Positions 45,396 to 55,046 are shown, counted from the first letter of the stretch. The stretch is 64,000 nucleotides of DNA from Arcobacter sp. CECT 8983 (GCF_004118855.1 NZ_PDKF01000002.1:62001-126000); one strand, 5' to 3'. Notes: generated by a model from the letters alone, not told the origin. Program-made: numbers and translations.

Positions 45396-47102
45396 CTAAA
45401 ATAGAAAATATTTTTTAGCCATTGGTAACTCTTCTTGGAAAGATGATTTTATAATCTCACCATTAACTTTTACATCATAAGTTTCAGGGTCAACTTCAAT
45501 ATCCCCAATAAAGTCATTTAACTTCATATCTTTTTTACCTATATTTCTAGTGTTTTTAACTGCAAGCATAGATTTATTTGTATTCATCTTTTCTACTAAA
45601 CCATTGTCTAATGATAGTTTAGAAACAAATAGTGCACTTGTATTAGCTGCTGCTTTACCCAACTTGCCAAACATTGGTCTATACATATTTGGTTCAGGGG
45701 TTGGAATAGAGGCATTTGAATCTCCCATCATAGCTAAAGCTATAAATCCACCTTTTATGATAAGTTCTGGTTTTACTCCAAAAAATGCCGGAGTCCAAAG
45801 AACTAAATCTGCCATTTTACCAACTTCTACACTTCCTACATATTCATCAATACCACAAGCAATAGCTGGGTTTATAGTATATTTAGCAACAAATCTTTTG
45901 ATTCTTTCATTATCACTTAGATTATCATCACCTTCAAGTGCACCTCTTTGTTTTTTCATAGAGTCTGCTACTTGCCAAGTTCTTGTTATAACCTCACCAA
46001 CTCTTCCCATAGCTTGAGAATCACTACTTGTAATTGATATTGCTCCAATATCATGTAAAACATCTTCTGCTGCAATAGTTTTACCTCTAATTCTAGATTC
46101 TGCAAAACTTACATCTTCTGGAATTTTAGCACTTAAATGGTGACAAACCATAAGCATATCAAGGTGTTCTTCTATTGTATTTTTAGTATAAGGTAATGTT
46201 GGGTTTGTACTTGATGGTAAGATATTAGCAAGTCCAGCAACTTTCATAATATCAGGTGCATGACCACCTCCAGCTCCTTCAGAGTGGAAAGTATGGATAG
46301 TTCTTCCATCAAATGCATTTACAGTGTTATCTACAAAACCTGATTCATTTAAAGTATCTGTGTGAATTGCAACTTGAACATCAAAATCATCTGCAACTTT
46401 TAAACAAGTATCAATAGCATTTGGAGTTGTTCCCCAATCCTCATGAAGTTTTAGTCCCATAGCTCCAGCTTCAATTTGCACTTTTAAAGCTTCATAATTT
46501 GAACTATTTCCTTTACCCATAAAACCAAAATTTAATGGCAAGTCATCAACTGCTTCAATCATTTTATGGATATTGAATTCCCCTGGAGTACAAGTTGTAG
46601 CATTTGTTCCTGTGTTTGGACCAGTTCCCCCACCAATCATAGTTGTAACACCACTAGCTAGTGCTTCATCTATTTGACCAGGACTTATAAAGTGAATGTG
46701 TGAATCAATTCCACCAGCAGTGATGATTTTACCCTCTGCTGATAAAATCTCAGTATTTGCACCTATTTCTAAACCCTCAGTTATATTATCACAGTTGTAT
46801 GGATTTCCAGATTTTCCAATAGCAGAAATCTTTCCATCTTTTATACCAATATCCCCTTTTACAATACCAGTATAATCAATAATCACAGCATTTGTGATGA
46901 TTAAATCAGCAGTATCAACAGCAAGGGGAGATTGGCTCATTCCATCTCTAATAGTTTTACCACCACCAAATTTTGATTCTTCACCATAAGTTGTATAATC
47001 TTTTTCAATCTTTGCTACTAAAGAGGTATCAGCTAATCTAAATCTATCACCAGTAGTTGGTCCATACATTGAGGCATATTTTGCTTTAGAAATTTTATAC
47101 AT
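45396..47102 (-). CDS. ureC: Urease alpha (catalytic) subunit
   Basis: A 568-residue di-nickel amidohydrolase that splits urea into ammonia and carbamate. Active-site residues are all present: His135 and His137 ([10 protein letters not shown]), carbamylated Lys218 (GLKLHEDWG), His247 (AIHTDT), His273 ([14 protein letters not shown]), and the catalytic flap MVCHHLS with His321-His322, followed by the arginine- and aspartate-bearing [12 protein letters not shown]. In Helicobacter this subunit is called UreB. It is 18 bases after the fused gamma-beta gene. Intact and of normal length. Confidence 0.98.
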   Translation of the reverse strand: MYKISKAKYASMYGPTTGDRFRLADTSLVAKIEKDYTTYGEESKFGGGKTIRDGMSQSPLAVDTADLIITNAVIIDYTGIVKGDIGIKDGKISAIGKSGNPYNCDNITEGLEIGANTEILSAEGKIITAGGIDSHIHFISPGQIDEALASGVTTMIGGGTGPNTGTNATTCTPGEFNIHKMIEAVDDLPLNFGFMGKGNSSNYEALKVQIEAGAMGLKLHEDWGTTPNAIDTCLKVADDFDVQVAIHTDTLNESGFVDNTVNAFDGRTIHTFHSEGAGGGHAPDIMKVAGLANILPSSTNPTLPYTKNTIEEHLDMLMVCHHLSAKIPEDVSFAESRIRGKTIAAEDVLHDIGAISITSSDSQAMGRVGEVITRTWQVADSMKKQRGALEGDDNLSDNERIKRFVAKYTINPAIACGIDEYVGSVEVGKMADLVLWTPAFFGVKPELIIKGGFIALAMMGDSNASIPTPEPNMYRPMFGKLGKAAANTSALFVSKLSLDNGLVEKMNTNKSMLAVKNTRNIGKKDMKLNDFIGDIEVDPETYDVKVNGEIIKSSFQEELPMAKKYFLF

Positions 47103-47120
47103 GGTAATTCCTTTCAGTCA

Positions 47121-47804
47121 TCATACTCTACTCCCTATAAAATCTGCTAAGTTTTTCATAGCTTTTTCTTTAGTCTCTTTTTCATCTAAGTAACCATTTA
47201 CAAGCCCATTAAATCCTGCAATATATCTTTTCCCTTTATATGGAACTACTTCAATCTCTTTTTTAGAACCTGGCTCAAATCTAACAGAAGTTCCACTTGG
47301 AATATTTAATCTTTGCCCATAAGCTTTTTCTCTCTCAAATTCTAAAAAGGCATTTGTTTCAAAAAAGTGATAGTGTGAACCAACTTGAATAGGTCTATCT
47401 CCTACATTTTCAACTTCTATTGTAGTTACAGGTGCATTTTCATTTAGTTCAATCTCACCCTCATCTACGAAGTATTCCCCTGGAGTTACATCTGTTTTTG
47501 TTTCAGGAATTGGATTATGTACAGTTACTAGTTTTGTTCCATCGTCAAAAGTAGCTTCTGTTTGAACCATATGTATCATAGATGCAACACCTGGCATAAC
47601 ATCATCAGCTTTTAAAACTTTAGTTGCATCAACCATAAGTTGGGCAACACTTTTACCATCTCTAGCTCCTTCAAGTATAAAAGAACTGATAATTGCAGAA
47701 GCTTCAGGAAAGTTAAGTTTTAGTCCTCTCTCTTTTCTTTCCCAAGCTAGCTTAGAAGCTGTATAAATTATCAATTTTTCTTGTTCACGGTTTGTCAAAA
47801 ACAT
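47121..47804 (-). CDS. ureA: Urease fused gamma-beta subunit
   Basis: A 227-residue fusion. Residues 1-100 are the gamma subunit ([35 protein letters not shown] ... [32 protein letters not shown]); residues about 105-227 are beta ([19 protein letters not shown] ... [43 protein letters not shown]). The same fusion is found in Helicobacter UreA and in Arcobacter, whereas most bacteria have separate ureA and ureB. First urease gene; AAAAAGGAG precedes its ATG. Confidence 0.97.
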   Translation of the reverse strand: MFLTNREQEKLIIYTASKLAWERKERGLKLNFPEASAIISSFILEGARDGKSVAQLMVDATKVLKADDVMPGVASMIHMVQTEATFDDGTKLVTVHNPIPETKTDVTPGEYFVDEGEIELNENAPVTTIEVENVGDRPIQVGSHYHFFETNAFLEFEREKAYGQRLNIPSGTSVRFEPGSKKEIEVVPYKGKRYIAGFNGLVNGYLDEKETKEKAMKNLADFIGSRV

Positions 47805-47830
47805 CAGCTATCTCCTTTTTATCTTAAAAA

Positions 47831-47836
47831 ATTCTA
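47831..47836 (-). promoter_or_regulatory. Possible -10 element for the urease operon
   Basis: On the minus strand TAGAAT (47836-47831) in TTGATAGAATTTT lies 27 bases before the ureA ATG, inside the 85-base gap after the malate synthase gene. The urease genes could therefore be transcribed both from here and by read-through from the permease operon. Confidence 0.4.
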
Positions 47837-47889
47837 TCAAAAATTAGAAGATTAATATTTCTTCAACTGTATAATTTATATTCAGAGTA

Positions 47890-50049
47890 TTAATTGTTTT
47901 TATACTCTAATCTGTATTTATGTAAAAGTGGTTCGGTATAACCTGCTGGTTGTTCTTTCCCTTTGAAAATTAAATCTCTTGCTGCTTTAAAGGCATATCC
48001 ATCATAATTTGGTGCCATATTTATGTAACTTGCATCTTTTTCATTTTGTTTATCAACAACTTTTGCCATCTGTTTTAGTGATTCTAAAACCTCTTCTTTT
48101 GTACAAACTCCATGTTCTATCCAGTTTGCAAGATGTTGAGAGGAGATTCTAAGTGTTGCTCTATCTTCCATAAGTGCTACATTATTTATATCAGGAACCT
48201 TAGAACATCCAATTCCTGCATCAATCCATCTAACAACATATCCTAAAATACTTTGGCAGTTATTATCTATTTCATTTTTAATAATCTCTTTTGATAAGTC
48301 TTCTTTAAGTAAAGGTATTGTTAAAAGCTCATCTAAACTTGCTCTTCTTTTTCCTTTTAACTCATTTTGAATATTTAGTACATTAACTTTATGATAATGC
48401 ATTGAGTGTAAAGTTGCAGCAGTAGGAGATGGTACCCAAGCAGTGTTTGCACCTGATTTTGTGTGAGAGATTTTTTCAAGCATCATTTTTGCCATCTCAT
48501 CTGGCATAGCCCACATCCCTTTTCCAATTTGAGCTTTACCTTGCAATCCACACTCTAAACCAATATCAACATTCCAAGTCTCATAAGCTTTTATCCAAGT
48601 TTCACTTTTCATTTTTGTTTTTGGTGTCATGGCTCCTGCTAACATAGAAGTATGAATCTCATCACCTGTTCTATCAAGAAAACCTGTATTGATAAATACA
48701 ACTCTTTTAGAAGCTTGTCTAATACACTCTTTTAGATTAACTGTAGTTCGTCTTTCTTCATCCATAATTCCTATTTTAATTGTATTTTCTGGAAGATTTA
48801 AAGCTTTTTCTACACTTTCAAATAGTTTAACTGCAAAGGCAACTTCTTGGGGTCCATGCATTTTTGGTTTAACTATATAAATAGATTTTGTTCTAGAGTT
48901 TTTCTTTTCATTTTTGTCTGTTAAATCAGGAATTGCAGCTAAAGTTGTAATCATACAATCCATAATTCCTTCAAAAACTTCATTTCCATCTTTGTCTAAA
49001 ATTGCTGGATTTGTCATAAGGTGACCAACATTCCTAATAAACAAAAGACTTCTTCCATGTAAAGTTAACTCTTTATTTTCTAAAGTTTTATATGTTTTAT
49101 CAGAGTTTAATTTTCTAGTAAGAGTTTTACCACCCTTTTCAAAGCTTTCTTCTAAATCACCTTTCATAAGTCCAAACCAGTTTCTATAAACTTCCACTTT
49201 ATCTTTGGCATCTACTGCTGCAATAGAATCTTCACAATCCATAATAGTAGAAACTGCTGCTTCTACAACTATGTCTTTTATCCCTGTAACATCAAGTTTT
49301 CCTATAAAGCTTTCTTTATCAAACTCAACTATTACATGAAGATTGTTGTTTTTAAATACTAACGCTTTTGGATTCTCTTTTTCACCTTCATAGGCTATTA
49401 GTTTTGAATCATCTTCTAAAGTAGTTGTAGTGTTTGAAAGTTTTACTTCTAATTTTTCATTTACAATTTTGTAAGATATTGCATCTTTATGGCTTCCATC
49501 TTTTAAAGGTGCTACTGTATCTAAATGCTCTTTTGCATAAGTAACAACTGCTTTACCTCTTTTTTCATTGTACTCCTTTGTAATAACTAGTTCGCCATTA
49601 GTTGAGATAACATCAGTTCCATAAAGAGCATCATATAAACTTCCCCATCTAGCATTTGCTGCATTTAGGGCAAATCTTGCATTTTTAACAGGAACCACAA
49701 GTTGTGGCCCTGCTTGAAGTTTTATCTCTTCATCTACATTTTGTGTTTCAACTTTAAAATCCTCTTTCTCTTCAACTAAATAATCAATCTCTTTTAAAAA
49801 TTTTTTATACTCTTCAAAACTATTCTCATTATATTTATTGTTCATATGCCAAGAATCAATAAGTGTTTGAAGTAAATCTCTTTTTTTTAGTAAAGATTTA
49901 TTTTCAGGTGTTAATTCATCAATAATTGATTCAAAACTTTCCCAGAAATCCTCTTTTGAGATTAAAGTTGTTGGTAAAATCTCTTTATTGATTAAGTCAT
50001 AAAGAGATTTATCTACTGTTAAATTACCTTCTAAAACTCTATTTTCCAT
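47890..50049 (-). CDS. glcB: Malate synthase G
   Basis: A 719-residue monomeric malate synthase (glyoxylate + acetyl-CoA + water to malate + CoA). The length and blocks fit the G isoform: LQAGPQLVVPVKNARFALNAANARWGSLYDALYGTD, GLMKGDLEESFEKGGKTLTRKLN, the TIM-barrel core KIGIMDEERRTTVNLKECI and the active-site loop ALMEDRATLRISSQHLANWIEHG carrying the catalytic Asp. No isocitrate lyase gene is in the window; here the glyoxylate would come from ureidoglycolate. It lies 12 bases after the NCS1 permease gene. Confidence 0.96.
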   Translation of the reverse strand: MENRVLEGNLTVDKSLYDLINKEILPTTLISKEDFWESFESIIDELTPENKSLLKKRDLLQTLIDSWHMNNKYNENSFEEYKKFLKEIDYLVEEKEDFKVETQNVDEEIKLQAGPQLVVPVKNARFALNAANARWGSLYDALYGTDVISTNGELVITKEYNEKRGKAVVTYAKEHLDTVAPLKDGSHKDAISYKIVNEKLEVKLSNTTTTLEDDSKLIAYEGEKENPKALVFKNNNLHVIVEFDKESFIGKLDVTGIKDIVVEAAVSTIMDCEDSIAAVDAKDKVEVYRNWFGLMKGDLEESFEKGGKTLTRKLNSDKTYKTLENKELTLHGRSLLFIRNVGHLMTNPAILDKDGNEVFEGIMDCMITTLAAIPDLTDKNEKKNSRTKSIYIVKPKMHGPQEVAFAVKLFESVEKALNLPENTIKIGIMDEERRTTVNLKECIRQASKRVVFINTGFLDRTGDEIHTSMLAGAMTPKTKMKSETWIKAYETWNVDIGLECGLQGKAQIGKGMWAMPDEMAKMMLEKISHTKSGANTAWVPSPTAATLHSMHYHKVNVLNIQNELKGKRRASLDELLTIPLLKEDLSKEIIKNEIDNNCQSILGYVVRWIDAGIGCSKVPDINNVALMEDRATLRISSQHLANWIEHGVCTKEEVLESLKQMAKVVDKQNEKDASYINMAPNYDGYAFKAARDLIFKGKEQPAGYTEPLLHKYRLEYKNN

Positions 50050-50061
50050 TTTTTCCCTTTT

Positions 50062-51486
50062 TTAATTTAACGCAAATTCTTTTTCTTGAAAACTTTTAGA
50101 TAGTCCTAAATGAATTAGTCCACCTAAAATTGCTCCAATAATCCAACCATAACCATTTAATGAACTTAATGTTTCAATCCATACTGTACCAACTGAAAAG
50201 ATTGCCCCAATAGCAAAGGCTACAATTGTGTTTTTATTCCATCCTTTGTCATAATAATATTCACTATTTTCACTCTCATCATACAAAGAATCAATATCTA
50301 GGCTCTGCTTTTTTACAAAATAGTAATCAACTACTAAAATCCCATATAAAGGGGCAAGTGTTGCACCAAGAGTATTTACTATTGGACTAATTCCTACTTG
50401 ACTTATAAAACTTACCCAAAAACCACCAATAATAAGTGCAAATAAAGAAGTAATTACGCCAGATTTTTTAAATGAAAGCTTTGTTGGAGCTAAGTTTGAG
50501 ATACCATTTACTGCTGGAATAAAGTTAGCAACAAGATTTATCCCAACAGTTGCAGTAAAGAATGTAATTGCTGCAATTAAACTTAAGACTGTACTATCTG
50601 CTTTTTCAACTATATCCATTGGGTTTGTTAATTTTTCTCCAAATACAACAACTGAACCAGCTGTAATTAAAAGTGCTAAAGCTGAAAAAAATACCATATT
50701 AAAAGGTAGCCCTACAAGGTTTCCTACTACCATAGATTTTTTATCTTTTGCATATCTTGAAAAATCACTAAAGTTAATCATAACAGCTGCAAAATAAGCA
50801 ATCATAGTTCCTAAAATTGCAAAAAATCCATTTACTTCACTACTTAAAGTTGAACCTTCATGTGAGAAAATATTATTTGCAACATTAAATAAATCTCCCC
50901 CAGATTTATTCCATAAAACAATCAATAATCCAATCATAATCACATAAACAAAAGGAGCTGCGAAGTTTAAAAACTTTGATACCCAAGACATACCTTTTGA
51001 GAATATCACCATTTGAAGTATCCAAACTATAAAAAATGATAACCAACCAATGGCATCAATTCCTAAAAATTTAGTTTCAGGATGAATCCCTGTTAAAGCA
51101 GTGATTAAAAGATGAAGTGCAGTTGAAGCAAAATATGTTTGAACCCCAAACCAAAAAACTGCAACTATAGCTCTTATAATAGCTGATAACTTTGCTCCAT
51201 TTATACCCATGCTTGATCTTGCTAACACTGGATATGGAATTCCATAATCAACTCCAGCCTTTCCTGAAATATTTACTAAAAAAGTAACCACTAATCCTGC
51301 AACAATAAGTGCAAAAAATGCAGTCCAACCAGTTACTCCATAACTTATAAAAAGTGAGGCAACTAAGGTATATCCAAATAGACTTTGTATATCGTTTGCC
51401 CAAATATTAGACACTTCAAACCATTTCCAATTTCTTTCACTCTTTTTCGTAGGCGATAAAGAGTCATTATTTACATCTTCTATCAT
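50062..51486 (-). CDS. NCS1-family permease, allantoin/hydantoin type (PucI/Mhp1-like)
   Basis: A 474-residue, twelve-helix permease. The N-terminal NW(K)WFEVSNIWANDIQSLFGYTLVASL and the helix 3 block AVFWFGVQTYFAS hold the Trp and Gln that stack on and hydrogen-bond the hydantoin ring in Mhp1. INFSDFSRYAKD and the helix 8 region FTATVGINLVANFIPA are typical of NCS1 symporters of allantoin, hydantoin, uracil or cytosine. Context (allantoinase, allantoicase, racemase) makes allantoin the likeliest substrate; sodium or proton coupling cannot be told. First gene before glcB and urease. Confidence 0.87.
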   Translation of the reverse strand: MIEDVNNDSLSPTKKSERNWKWFEVSNIWANDIQSLFGYTLVASLFISYGVTGWTAFFALIVAGLVVTFLVNISGKAGVDYGIPYPVLARSSMGINGAKLSAIIRAIVAVFWFGVQTYFASTALHLLITALTGIHPETKFLGIDAIGWLSFFIVWILQMVIFSKGMSWVSKFLNFAAPFVYVIMIGLLIVLWNKSGGDLFNVANNIFSHEGSTLSSEVNGFFAILGTMIAYFAAVMINFSDFSRYAKDKKSMVVGNLVGLPFNMVFFSALALLITAGSVVVFGEKLTNPMDIVEKADSTVLSLIAAITFFTATVGINLVANFIPAVNGISNLAPTKLSFKKSGVITSLFALIIGGFWVSFISQVGISPIVNTLGATLAPLYGILVVDYYFVKKQSLDIDSLYDESENSEYYYDKGWNKNTIVAFAIGAIFSVGTVWIETLSSLNGYGWIIGAILGGLIHLGLSKSFQEKEFALN

Positions 51487-51514
51487 AAGTTTTCCCTATT
51501 TTTTTAATTTTATT

Positions 51515-51558
51515 TTCTACTACAAAAAATAGGTAAAAGCCTATAATAGGTAGTAGAA
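51515..51558 (-). promoter_or_regulatory. Extended hairpin in the leader of the NCS1 permease gene
   Basis: On the minus strand TTCTACTAC (51558-51550) pairs with GTAGTAGAA (51523-51515). Inside, ATAGG (51544-51540 region) pairs with CCTAT (51533-51529) over a six-base loop, followed by six T residues. The structure sits 29-72 bases before the permease ATG. It may be an RNA attenuator-like element or a dyad for a regulator. Seen: the pairing. Inferred: any function. Confidence 0.45.
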
Positions 51559-51624
51559 CTACTGTTTTTCTTTCATAATTCTTCTTTTTAATATATATTT
51601 ATTTATAATCACGCTGGCGAAAGC

Positions 51625-51664
51625 GACTTTTTTATGGATATATTAAAATTGAAATAAAAAAGTC
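51625..51664. repeat. 11-bp perfect inverted repeat between allA and the permease gene
   Basis: GACTTTTTTAT (51625-51635) and ATAAAAAAGTC (51654-51664) are perfect inverted arms with an 18-base spacer; allowing one G-U pair the RNA stem is 14 bp. The adjoining CGCT-TTCGCC-AGCG (minus strand, 51625-51612) is a second small hairpin sharing bases with it, so the two folds exclude each other. It could end the allantoinase operon or be part of the permease leader. No T tract follows, so simple termination is doubtful. Confidence 0.4.
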
Positions 51665-51698
51665 ACTTATGGTGGTATAGTTTTAATATCTTTCATTA

Positions 51699-52217
51699 CT
51701 ACTCTTTTATTAAAAAAATCTCTTTTTCTTCAATTTCATACTCAATACAATCAACAACTTTACTTTGCTCTTGATTCATATTTGTTCTATCGATTACGAT
51801 AAATTGTTCTTCATTTTTTAAACAAATTAGTGGAAAATGCCAAACCCCTCTATTGTAATGAACCCCTTGATTTCCGTTTGTTACAAAAGCCTGTATTGTT
51901 GAAAAGTCAGGTTTCTCATCACCTAAAGCAACAACACATAAAAATGGCTCAGTACTTCTTGGCATAAAAGTTTGAGAAAAAAATGGGTGTTTTTCTAACA
52001 TATTGATATGTAAAGGAAACTCTCTATTTTTACCTATATAAATATGTAATGTTGAACTTCCCCCTTTTTCATTTGCATCCATAGTACAAAGTTCATAAAA
52101 CTTTTGTGCATATCCATTGTTTATGATTTTTGAATCTCTGTTTTCAAGTTCTATAACTTCTCCAAACTTTTTAAAAGCTTTTTTTGTAAGAGGTTTTGGC
52201 TTAAGTTCCACTCTCAT
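51699..52217 (-). CDS. allA: Ureidoglycolate lyase
   Basis: A 172-residue AllA cupin enzyme that splits ureidoglycolate into glyoxylate and urea. Signature blocks are ALTKKAFKKFGEVIEL-like PLTKKAFKKFGEVIEL near the start, HINMLEKHPFFSQTFMPRS and GVHYNRGVWHFPL, which carry the metal-pocket residues. Length is normal. It is 1 base after the allantoicase stop, third gene of the puuE-alc-allA operon. Confidence 0.94.
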   Translation of the reverse strand: MRVELKPKPLTKKAFKKFGEVIELENRDSKIINNGYAQKFYELCTMDANEKGGSSTLHIYIGKNREFPLHINMLEKHPFFSQTFMPRSTEPFLCVVALGDEKPDFSTIQAFVTNGNQGVHYNRGVWHFPLICLKNEEQFIVIDRTNMNQEQSKVVDCIEYEIEEKEIFLIKE

Positions 52218-52218
52218 A

Positions 52219-53217
52219 TTAAGCCTTTACTTCTTCTTTTTTAACAAATTTTCCAAATAGTTTAAGTCTTGAAACTCCACCATCTGGGAAAATATTTATT
52301 CTAATATGTGTGATTGGTTTTTGGTGGTTTAAAAAGCTTTTATCAAAATAGTGTTTGTTATGCATTTCTAGTTTTTGTGGTGCAACTAACTCTTCCCAAA
52401 ACATACTTTGTGTTACAACTGAACTATCTGTTGTATCTTCTAAATATGCTGCACTAATAGAAAATTTATCTGCAAAGTTTCCTTTGAAGAAGTTTGTATC
52501 AATTATGATATTATCGATAATAGCAGGCTTAGCTAACTCAATGATTCCCCAATCAAAACCTGGTTCTCTTCTTCTTCTAGTTTCCCAACCATCACCCATG
52601 TTAACTGCTTCATTATCTTTTAAGATATTTCTTAAAGGACCAAAAAATTCATTATTTGTATAAACTGCCCTTGCTCCATTTCTCATTGAAGCTACATTGA
52701 TATTTTCTTGTTCATAAAGTTTTTCATCAAAACAAATCTCACCAAATGCTTTAAATCTTGCAATTCCCCCATCAGGATAAATATCAACTCTTAGGTGAGT
52801 TACTTCAGTTTTTGCTAGTGAATCAAAATCGTGTTTTGTATGACCTTCTAAATCACTTTGACCTAAAAGTTCAATCCACTCTACACTGTCTATATCTTCT
52901 AAAAATACTTTATCATCTTTATCTTTTACACAACAACCTTTTATTGAAACTGCTAAAGGATAGTTTCCTCTAAAATGTGAAGTATCAACTAAAAATGAAT
53001 TGATTTTTGAAAGATTTCCTAGTTTAATAATACAATGGTCATTTCCTCCATCTCTTCTTCTTCTAGTTTCCCAACCATCCATCCAGTGACCGTTGTCATC
53101 AAACTCATCTTTAAATACTGCTTCAGTTTGGGCTAGCATTCTATTTGCACTTGCAAAAAACTCATCTGTTGTGTAGATTACTTTTGTTCCTAATTCACAG
53201 CTTGCAACATTTATCAT
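52219..53217 (-). CDS. alc: Allantoicase
   Basis: A 332-residue enzyme hydrolysing allantoate to ureidoglycolate and urea. It shows the characteristic internal duplication: NVASCELGTKVIYTTDEFFASANRML ... DGWETRRRRDGGNDHCIIKLG in the first half, and NVASMRNGARAVYTNNEFFGPLRNIL ... DGWETRRRREPGFDWGIIELA in the second, each ending with a HxRxxxxPDGGxxR/KxFG motif. Both halves are complete. It overlaps the puuE gene by 4 bases and is followed at once by allA. Confidence 0.95.
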   Translation of the reverse strand: MINVASCELGTKVIYTTDEFFASANRMLAQTEAVFKDEFDDNGHWMDGWETRRRRDGGNDHCIIKLGNLSKINSFLVDTSHFRGNYPLAVSIKGCCVKDKDDKVFLEDIDSVEWIELLGQSDLEGHTKHDFDSLAKTEVTHLRVDIYPDGGIARFKAFGEICFDEKLYEQENINVASMRNGARAVYTNNEFFGPLRNILKDNEAVNMGDGWETRRRREPGFDWGIIELAKPAIIDNIIIDTNFFKGNFADKFSISAAYLEDTTDSSVVTQSMFWEELVAPQKLEMHNKHYFDKSFLNHQKPITHIRINIFPDGGVSRLKLFGKFVKKEEVKA

Positions 53218-54146
53218 TTTGTTCCTTTATTACTAAAATTATTTATCCAATGGTTTGCTATCTCACCTCTTGTTGCAAACCATACATCATCAAAACCTTT
53301 TACATACTCTAAGAATCTTCTCATAGCCATAATTCTTCCTGGTTTTCCTAAGATTCTACAATGCATACCAATATTCATCATTTTAGGAGCTTTAGCACCT
53401 TCTAAATAAAGAGCATCAAAACTGTCTTTTAAATAGTTATAAAATTGATCACTGTATGAAAATCCTCCAAAAACAAATCGCATGTCATTGTTATCCATAG
53501 TATATGGGATTACAAGATGTTCTTTTGTAGTGATTTCTGGTGCAAAATATGGTAAATCATCATTGTATGAATCACTATCATAAAGAAAACCACCCTCTTC
53601 AACTACAAGTTTTCTTGTATTCTCACTATCTCTTCCTGTGTACCAACCAAGAGGTCTTGTTCCAATCATCTTCTCTAATATTTCAATACTTTTATAAAGA
53701 TGATCTCTTTCAATAGATTCTTCAATTGTTTGGTAGTTAATCCATCTATAACCATGTGAACATATGTCGTAATTGTTAAGTGCTAAGTATTCAGCAAGTT
53801 TAGGATTTCTTTGCAATGCCATTGCAACAGCAAAGATAGTTACAGGGATATCAAAATCTTTGAAAAGTTCTAAGATTCTCCAAACCCCAACTCTTGAACC
53901 ATATTCATATAGGGATTCCATAGATTTGTGTCTTTGATTATAAAAAGCTTGGGGATTATTCATCTCTGAAAGGAAAACTTCACTAGCTTCATCCCCATGT
54001 AGGATGCAGTTTTCAGCTCCCTCTTCGTAGTTTAATACAAATTGAAGTGCAATTTTAGCCCCATTGGGCCATTTTGGATTTATTGGTTCATTTGAGTAAC
54101 CAATTAGATCTCTTGGGTAATTGTTATTAATCATTTTATCTCTCAT
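53214..54146 (-). CDS. puuE: Allantoinase, PuuE (polysaccharide deacetylase) type
   Basis: A 306-310-residue metal-independent allantoinase that opens allantoin to allantoate. Family blocks include YPRDLIGYSNEPINPKWPNGAKIALQFVLNYEEGAE, GSRVGVWRILELFKDFDIPVTIFAVAMALQRNP, DICSHGYRWINYQ and GWYTGRDSENTRKLVVEEGGFLYDSDSYNDDLPYF. It is not related to AllB-type metallo-allantoinases. ATG at 54146 gives 310 residues; the ATG at 54134 has GAGA upstream and may be the real start. First gene of the puuE-alc-allA operon, behind a promoter with two GntR-type palindromes. Confidence 0.93.
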   Translation of the reverse strand: MRDKMINNNYPRDLIGYSNEPINPKWPNGAKIALQFVLNYEEGAENCILHGDEASEVFLSEMNNPQAFYNQRHKSMESLYEYGSRVGVWRILELFKDFDIPVTIFAVAMALQRNPKLAEYLALNNYDICSHGYRWINYQTIEESIERDHLYKSIEILEKMIGTRPLGWYTGRDSENTRKLVVEEGGFLYDSDSYNDDLPYFAPEITTKEHLVIPYTMDNNDMRFVFGGFSYSDQFYNYLKDSFDALYLEGAKAPKMMNIGMHCRILGKPGRIMAMRRFLEYVKGFDDVWFATRGEIANHWINNFSNKGTK

Positions 54147-54186
54147 AAAAAAGTAAAAACTACTTTTAAAATTTATTTATGAGATT

Positions 54187-54220
54187 ATTCTATCAGATTG
54201 TCTACAATGATTGTCTACAA
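54187..54220 (-). promoter_or_regulatory. puuE operon promoter with two tandem GntR-type operators
   Basis: TTGTCTACAA occurs twice, at 54198-54207 and 54211-54220, exactly 13 bp apart. On the minus strand the likely -10, TAGAAT (54192-54187), lies just downstream in TCTGATAGAAT, so the operators cover the -35 region. TTGT-N2-ACAA fits FadR-type GntR sites, and a GntR gene lies 77 bases away. Confidence 0.75.
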
Positions 54221-54296
54221 TTTTTGTTTATTTTTTATACATTCGTTTAAAGTTAGGTAAGTAAGGTAAGATAAATTAAGTGATACAAATAATTAG

Positions 54297-54980
54297 TTAG
54301 CAAAAAAGAAATTTATTCTTTTTATTAATTGTATCTAAATCAAAATCTAAAACATCAAAACAATGGTCTAAATGTTCTAACATAACATTTTTTGCATTAG
54401 TAATATTATTACTTTTAATTGTCTCAATTAAAACTCTATGTTCGTCATATGAAGAGAACTCTGTATTTTCATCTTCATAAATCAATGCAGCAAGGATACT
54501 TAAAGGGATTAAAGGTTTAAGTGCATTAATTAAAAACTCGTTTTGACTTAATGCAGCTAAATTTAAATGGAAATCACAAGATGATTTAACATATTCCCCA
54601 TTTCTGTGAGATAGCTTTAGATACTCTTCTGTATCAATATTTTCTAAAAGTGCTGATAGGTCTAAATTTTCTTTTAAATGTCTTTTTGTAACAATTTCAA
54701 CAATACCTGATTCAATTATTTTTCTTGTTTCAAAAATATCTTTTGCATTTTCTTCACTAATCCAAACTACATTAAAGCCTTGATTTCTTTTATAACTTAA
54801 AATACCCATAGTTTGTAGTTTACTAAAGGCTTTTCTTACAACATCTCTACTTGTGTTTAACTCTTTTGCTAAAACACTTTCTGATAATTTAGTACCTGGT
54901 TGAAGATTTTTTGTAAAAATTGCATCAAATATAAAATTAACAATATTATCTTCTAAAGTAAATAAATCTTTTTTATTCAT
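54297..54980 (-). CDS. GntR-family (FadR subfamily, FCD domain) regulator of the ureide genes
   Basis: A 227-residue regulator. The N-terminal winged helix reads LQPGTKLSESVLAKELNTSRDVVRKAFSKLQTMGILSYKRNQGFNVV. The C-terminal FCD domain has the metal-site residues Asp/His in CDFHLNLA, DEHRVLIE and EHLDHCFD. FCD regulators bind carboxylate ligands through a metal; a ureide or glyoxylate-like effector is plausible here. It lies within the island, upstream of puuE on the same strand, and is the best candidate for binding the TTGT-N2-ACAA palindromes. Confidence 0.88.
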   Translation of the reverse strand: MNKKDLFTLEDNIVNFIFDAIFTKNLQPGTKLSESVLAKELNTSRDVVRKAFSKLQTMGILSYKRNQGFNVVWISEENAKDIFETRKIIESGIVEIVTKRHLKENLDLSALLENIDTEEYLKLSHRNGEYVKSSCDFHLNLAALSQNEFLINALKPLIPLSILAALIYEDENTEFSSYDEHRVLIETIKSNNITNAKNVMLEHLDHCFDVLDFDLDTINKKNKFLFC

Positions 54981-55046
54981 TAAAAGTTTCTCCCACTTTT
55001 TTCCCTTTTGTGCTAGTTTATTATATTATAATTTACATTCTAGTTT

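Noticed and set aside
45550-46017. 155-codon plus-strand open frame opposite ureC
   Set aside because: Shadow of the conserved urease alpha subunit; no start signal or family-like content.
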